NCBI GenBank assembly: GCA_021106995.1
Contig: JAIOTG010000042.1
Location: 1-6,241 of the forward strand
Source of the DNA: a bacterium
GTDB taxonomy: Bacteria; Patescibacteriota; Patescibacteriia; Patescibacteriales; JAGXOH01
DNA: 6,241 bases
Direction of reading: 5' to 3'
Shown: positions 3,860 through 6,241 of the stretch, piece after piece
Numbering within the stretch: position 1 is the stretch's first letter
Layout: the number at the start of each line of letters is the position of its first letter
Notes under the pieces: generated by a model
The model's database searches: none
What the model was told of the DNA's origin: nothing
The model's input: the letters and a program-made list of their open reading frames with translations, nothing else
Made by a program: the position numbers and the translations under genes

Positions 3860-6241
3860 ATGTCTCAATTTATTAAATTTTTTGATGAGTTATCAATAAA
3901 AGATGTTCCTAGTGTGGGGGGTAAAAATGCCTCTTTAGGAGAAATGTATTGCAACCTAAAAAAAGAAGGCGTACTTGTTCCTAATGGCTTTGCTACTACC
4001 TCTGAGGCCTATAATTTCTTTTTAGAAGAAGCTAAGATAAAGAAAAAAATAAGAAAAACCCTAAAAGGACTAAACAGCCACAGTATTAAAGATTTATATA
4101 AAAAAGGTAAAAAGGTAAGAGAGATAATATTGAAATCAAAGATTCCCCCTGAACTGGAAAAAGAAATTTATAAAGCCTATAAAAAGCTATCTCGCGAATC
4201 AGGAGTGGCCAATCTAGATGTAGCTGTTCGCTCTTCTGCTACAGCCGAAGACTTGCCCGATGCTTCCTTTGCTGGTCAACAAGAAACATATTTAAATATT
4301 AAAGGAGAAAAACAACTGTTAACCGCTATTAAAAAATGTATCGCCTCCCTCTTTACTAATAGAGCTATTTCTTATAGGGAGGACAAAGGCTTTGATCACT
4401 TTAATATTTCTCTCTCAGTCGGAGTCCAAAAAATGATAAGATCAGACAAGGCTTCTTCTGGGGTCATGTTCAGTCTTGATACTGAATCTGGTTTTGAAAA
4501 TGTAGTTTTAATAAATTCTATCTACGGACTGGGAGAAAATATAGTTCAAGGTAAAGTTAACCCTGATGAATTCTGGGTATTTAAACCAACCAAAGCTATA
4601 ATATCCCGTTCAATCGGAAACAAAGGAATTAAAATGGTTTATAATAATGATTCCGCAAATCCAGTTAAAGATATAAAAGTTTCTCCCAAGGATCAGAAAA
4701 AACCATCAATTACAGACAAACAAATTATTCAATTAGCTAAGTGGGCCATAAAAATTGAAAAACATTACAACAAGCCCATGGATATGGAATGGGCCTTGGA
4801 TGGAAGAGAAAATCAACTCTACATTATTCAAGCTAGACCCGAAACAGTAAACAGTATGCGTGACCAAAATGTAATAAAAAGATATCGCCTACAAAAAACA
4901 GGAGATATAATCACTACTGGACAAAGTGTGGGCGATAGAATTGGATCCGGAGTTGCTAATAGGATTATGAATTTGAAAGATATTAAAACCTTTAAAAAGG
5001 GCGAGGTTCTGGTCACAGACATGACTGATCCAGACTGGGAGCCAATTATGAAAATAGCTTCTGCTATTGTAACTGATAAGGGTGGTAGAACTTGTCACGC
5101 TGCCATTGTTTCCCGTGAACTTGGAATACCTTGCGTAGTTGGAACTCAAAATGTAAGTCAGAAAGTAAAGAAAAAAGAAAAGATCACCGTAGACGCATCA
5201 CAAGGTGAAACCGGATATATTTATAAAGGAGAGTTGCCTTTTAAAATCATAAAAGAAAGTATTAAGAACTTAAAAAAACCAAAAACCAAAATGATGATGA
5301 ATGTGGGCTCCCCTGACTTAGCCTTTCCTGCCTCTTTTGTACCAAACGATGGTATTGGATTGGCTCGTCTGGAATTTATCATAAACAACCACATAAAAGT
5401 TCATCCCCTAGCCCTACTTGATTATAAAAAATTAAAAGATAAAAAATTAAAAAAAGAAATAGATGAAATAACCAAAGACTATAAAGATAAAAAAGAGTTT
5501 TTTATTGAAAAATTAAGTGAAGGAGTAGCAACCATTGCGGCCTCGGTTTATCCTAAAGATTGTATCGTGAGATTATCAGACTTTAAAAGCAATGAATATG
5601 CCAATTTGTTGGGAGGGAGAGGTTACGAACCAGTAGAATCAAATCCTATGATAGGCTGGAGAGGTGCTAGTCGTTATTATTCTCCCAAATTTTTACCAGC
5701 CTTTGAAATGGAATGTGCTGCCTTAAAAAAAGTAAGAGAAGAACTTGGGCTTAATAATCTAAAAATAATGATTCCATTCTGCAGAACTGTAGAAGAGGGT
5801 AAAAAGGTTAAAGAAATAATGGCCAAAAACGGACTTAAGCAAGGTAAAAATAATTTAGAAATATATGTAATGGCAGAAATCCCTACTAATATAATTGTAG
5901 CCGAACAGTTTGCCAAAGAATTTGACGGCTTCTCAATCGGATCTAATGACCTAACTCAATTAACTCTAGGTATCGATAGAGACGCTGGGAATGCATTAAA
6001 AATTGAAGGTGTATCTAATGAAAAAAATGAATCAGTTAAGGCTTTAATTGAAGAGCTTATCCGAGTGGCTCGCAAAACCAAAACTAAGGTGGGTATTTGT
6101 GGACAAGCCCCAAGCGACTTCCCTGACTTTAATGAATTTTTAGTAGAATGCGGAATAGACAGTATCTCCTTAATACCGGAAACAGTCATTAAAACCACAC
6201 AAATTGTAAACAAGGCTGAGGCTAAGTTAAAGAATAAAAAA
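3860..6241 (+). CDS. ppsA: Phosphoenolpyruvate synthase (pyruvate, water dikinase); stop codon beyond window
   Basis: An open frame of 794 codons reaches the window edge, about the full length of the family (E. coli PpsA has 792 residues), so probably only the last few codons or the stop are missing. The enzyme converts pyruvate, ATP and water to PEP, AMP and phosphate in the cytosol. The N-terminal ATP-grasp part shows SVGGKNASLGEM (18-29), AVRSSATAEDLPDASFAGQQ from about 122 (R124) and QARPETV (R326). The swivelling phosphohistidine domain has GGRTCHAAIVSREL with catalytic H413 and T411, the position phosphorylated by the regulator PSRP in E. coli. The PEP/pyruvate barrel has GLARLEF (R503), RLSDFKSNEYANLLGG, GSNDLTQLTLGIDRD from 694 and GICGQAPSDFPDF with catalytic C747. 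GSNDLTQ and the ending argue for PEP synthase rather than pyruvate phosphate dikinase. The ATG has no Shine-Dalgarno; a promoter and small hairpin precede it. All key residues are present. Confidence 0.95.
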   Translation, partial: MSQFIKFFDELSIKDVPSVGGKNASLGEMYCNLKKEGVLVPNGFATTSEAYNFFLEEAKIKKKIRKTLKGLNSHSIKDLYKKGKKVREIILKSKIPPELEKEIYKAYKKLSRESGVANLDVAVRSSATAEDLPDASFAGQQETYLNIKGEKQLLTAIKKCIASLFTNRAISYREDKGFDHFNISLSVGVQKMIRSDKASSGVMFSLDTESGFENVVLINSIYGLGENIVQGKVNPDEFWVFKPTKAIISRSIGNKGIKMVYNNDSANPVKDIKVSPKDQKKPSITDKQIIQLAKWAIKIEKHYNKPMDMEWALDGRENQLYIIQARPETVNSMRDQNVIKRYRLQKTGDIITTGQSVGDRIGSGVANRIMNLKDIKTFKKGEVLVTDMTDPDWEPIMKIASAIVTDKGGRTCHAAIVSRELGIPCVVGTQNVSQKVKKKEKITVDASQGETGYIYKGELPFKIIKESIKNLKKPKTKMMMNVGSPDLAFPASFVPNDGIGLARLEFIINNHIKVHPLALLDYKKLKDKKLKKEIDEITKDYKDKKEFFIEKLSEGVATIAASVYPKDCIVRLSDFKSNEYANLLGGRGYEPVESNPMIGWRGASRYYSPKFLPAFEMECAALKKVREELGLNNLKIMIPFCRTVEEGKKVKEIMAKNGLKQGKNNLEIYVMAEIPTNIIVAEQFAKEFDGFSIGSNDLTQLTLGIDRDAGNALKIEGVSNEKNESVKALIEELIRVARKTKTKVGICGQAPSDFPDFNEFLVECGIDSISLIPETVIKTTQIVNKAEAKLKNKK

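Noticed and set aside
4828..6213. Four minus-strand frames (4828-5022, 4889-5149, 5677-5916, 5956-6213)
   Set aside because: All are antisense to ppsA, which reads continuously with conserved motifs; these are shadows.
1..6241. Alternative genetic code with TGA read as Gly or Trp
   Set aside because: No reading frame needs an in-frame TGA; Trp is TGG, Gly is GGN and all visible stops are TAA.

Overview
The window looks like a piece of a small, AT-rich bacterial genome, most likely from the Candidate Phyla Radiation (Patescibacteria, perhaps a Parcubacteria-like lineage). This is an inference from several signs: very A/T-rich intergenic DNA, no Shine-Dalgarno sequence before any start codon, a large multi-membrane surface-type protein with a Cys-containing exposed tail, a tRNA gene without an encoded CCA, and small toxin-antitoxin genes beside a central-carbon gene. 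The reading frames use the standard bacterial code: every visible stop is TAA and no in-frame TGA is needed.

Layout. (1) 1-1055, minus strand: the N-terminal 351 residues of a membrane-anchored, probably surface-exposed protein, cut by the window edge. (2) 1056-1401: a gene-free stretch with the promoter region of that gene and three imperfect hairpins from two repeat families. (3) 1402-2020, minus strand: a compact mntA-hepT (MNT/HEPN) toxin-antitoxin operon whose genes overlap by 8 nt. (4) 2021-2234: a divergent intergenic region with a promoter for each direction, a 7-nt tandem repeat and a second copy of a 40-nt hairpin repeat. (5) 2235-3123, plus strand: a second two-gene module, a small DUF6922-like protein followed, with a 23-nt overlap, by an AbiEii/AbiGii-family nucleotidyltransferase. 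(6) 3135-3170: a perfect 16-bp bidirectional terminator between that operon and a convergent tRNA-Leu(UAG) at 3174-3255. (7) 3416-3739, plus strand: a small DUF4870-like membrane protein. (8) 3860-6241, plus strand: ppsA, phosphoenolpyruvate synthase, essentially complete but running off the window edge without its stop codon.

How the parts relate. Two toxin-antitoxin-type modules stand back to back and both use the polymerase-beta nucleotidyltransferase fold, in MntA as the antitoxin and in the AbiEii-like protein as the presumed toxin. The mntA-hepT operon lies between two direct copies of a 40-nt hairpin repeat (1257-1296 and 2151-2190) that differ almost only in the loop. This suggests an inserted or rearranged accessory segment. 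The tRNA, the DUF4870-like protein and ppsA look like ordinary chromosomal genes. ppsA makes PEP from pyruvate and ATP and has no evident functional link to the toxin-antitoxin genes.
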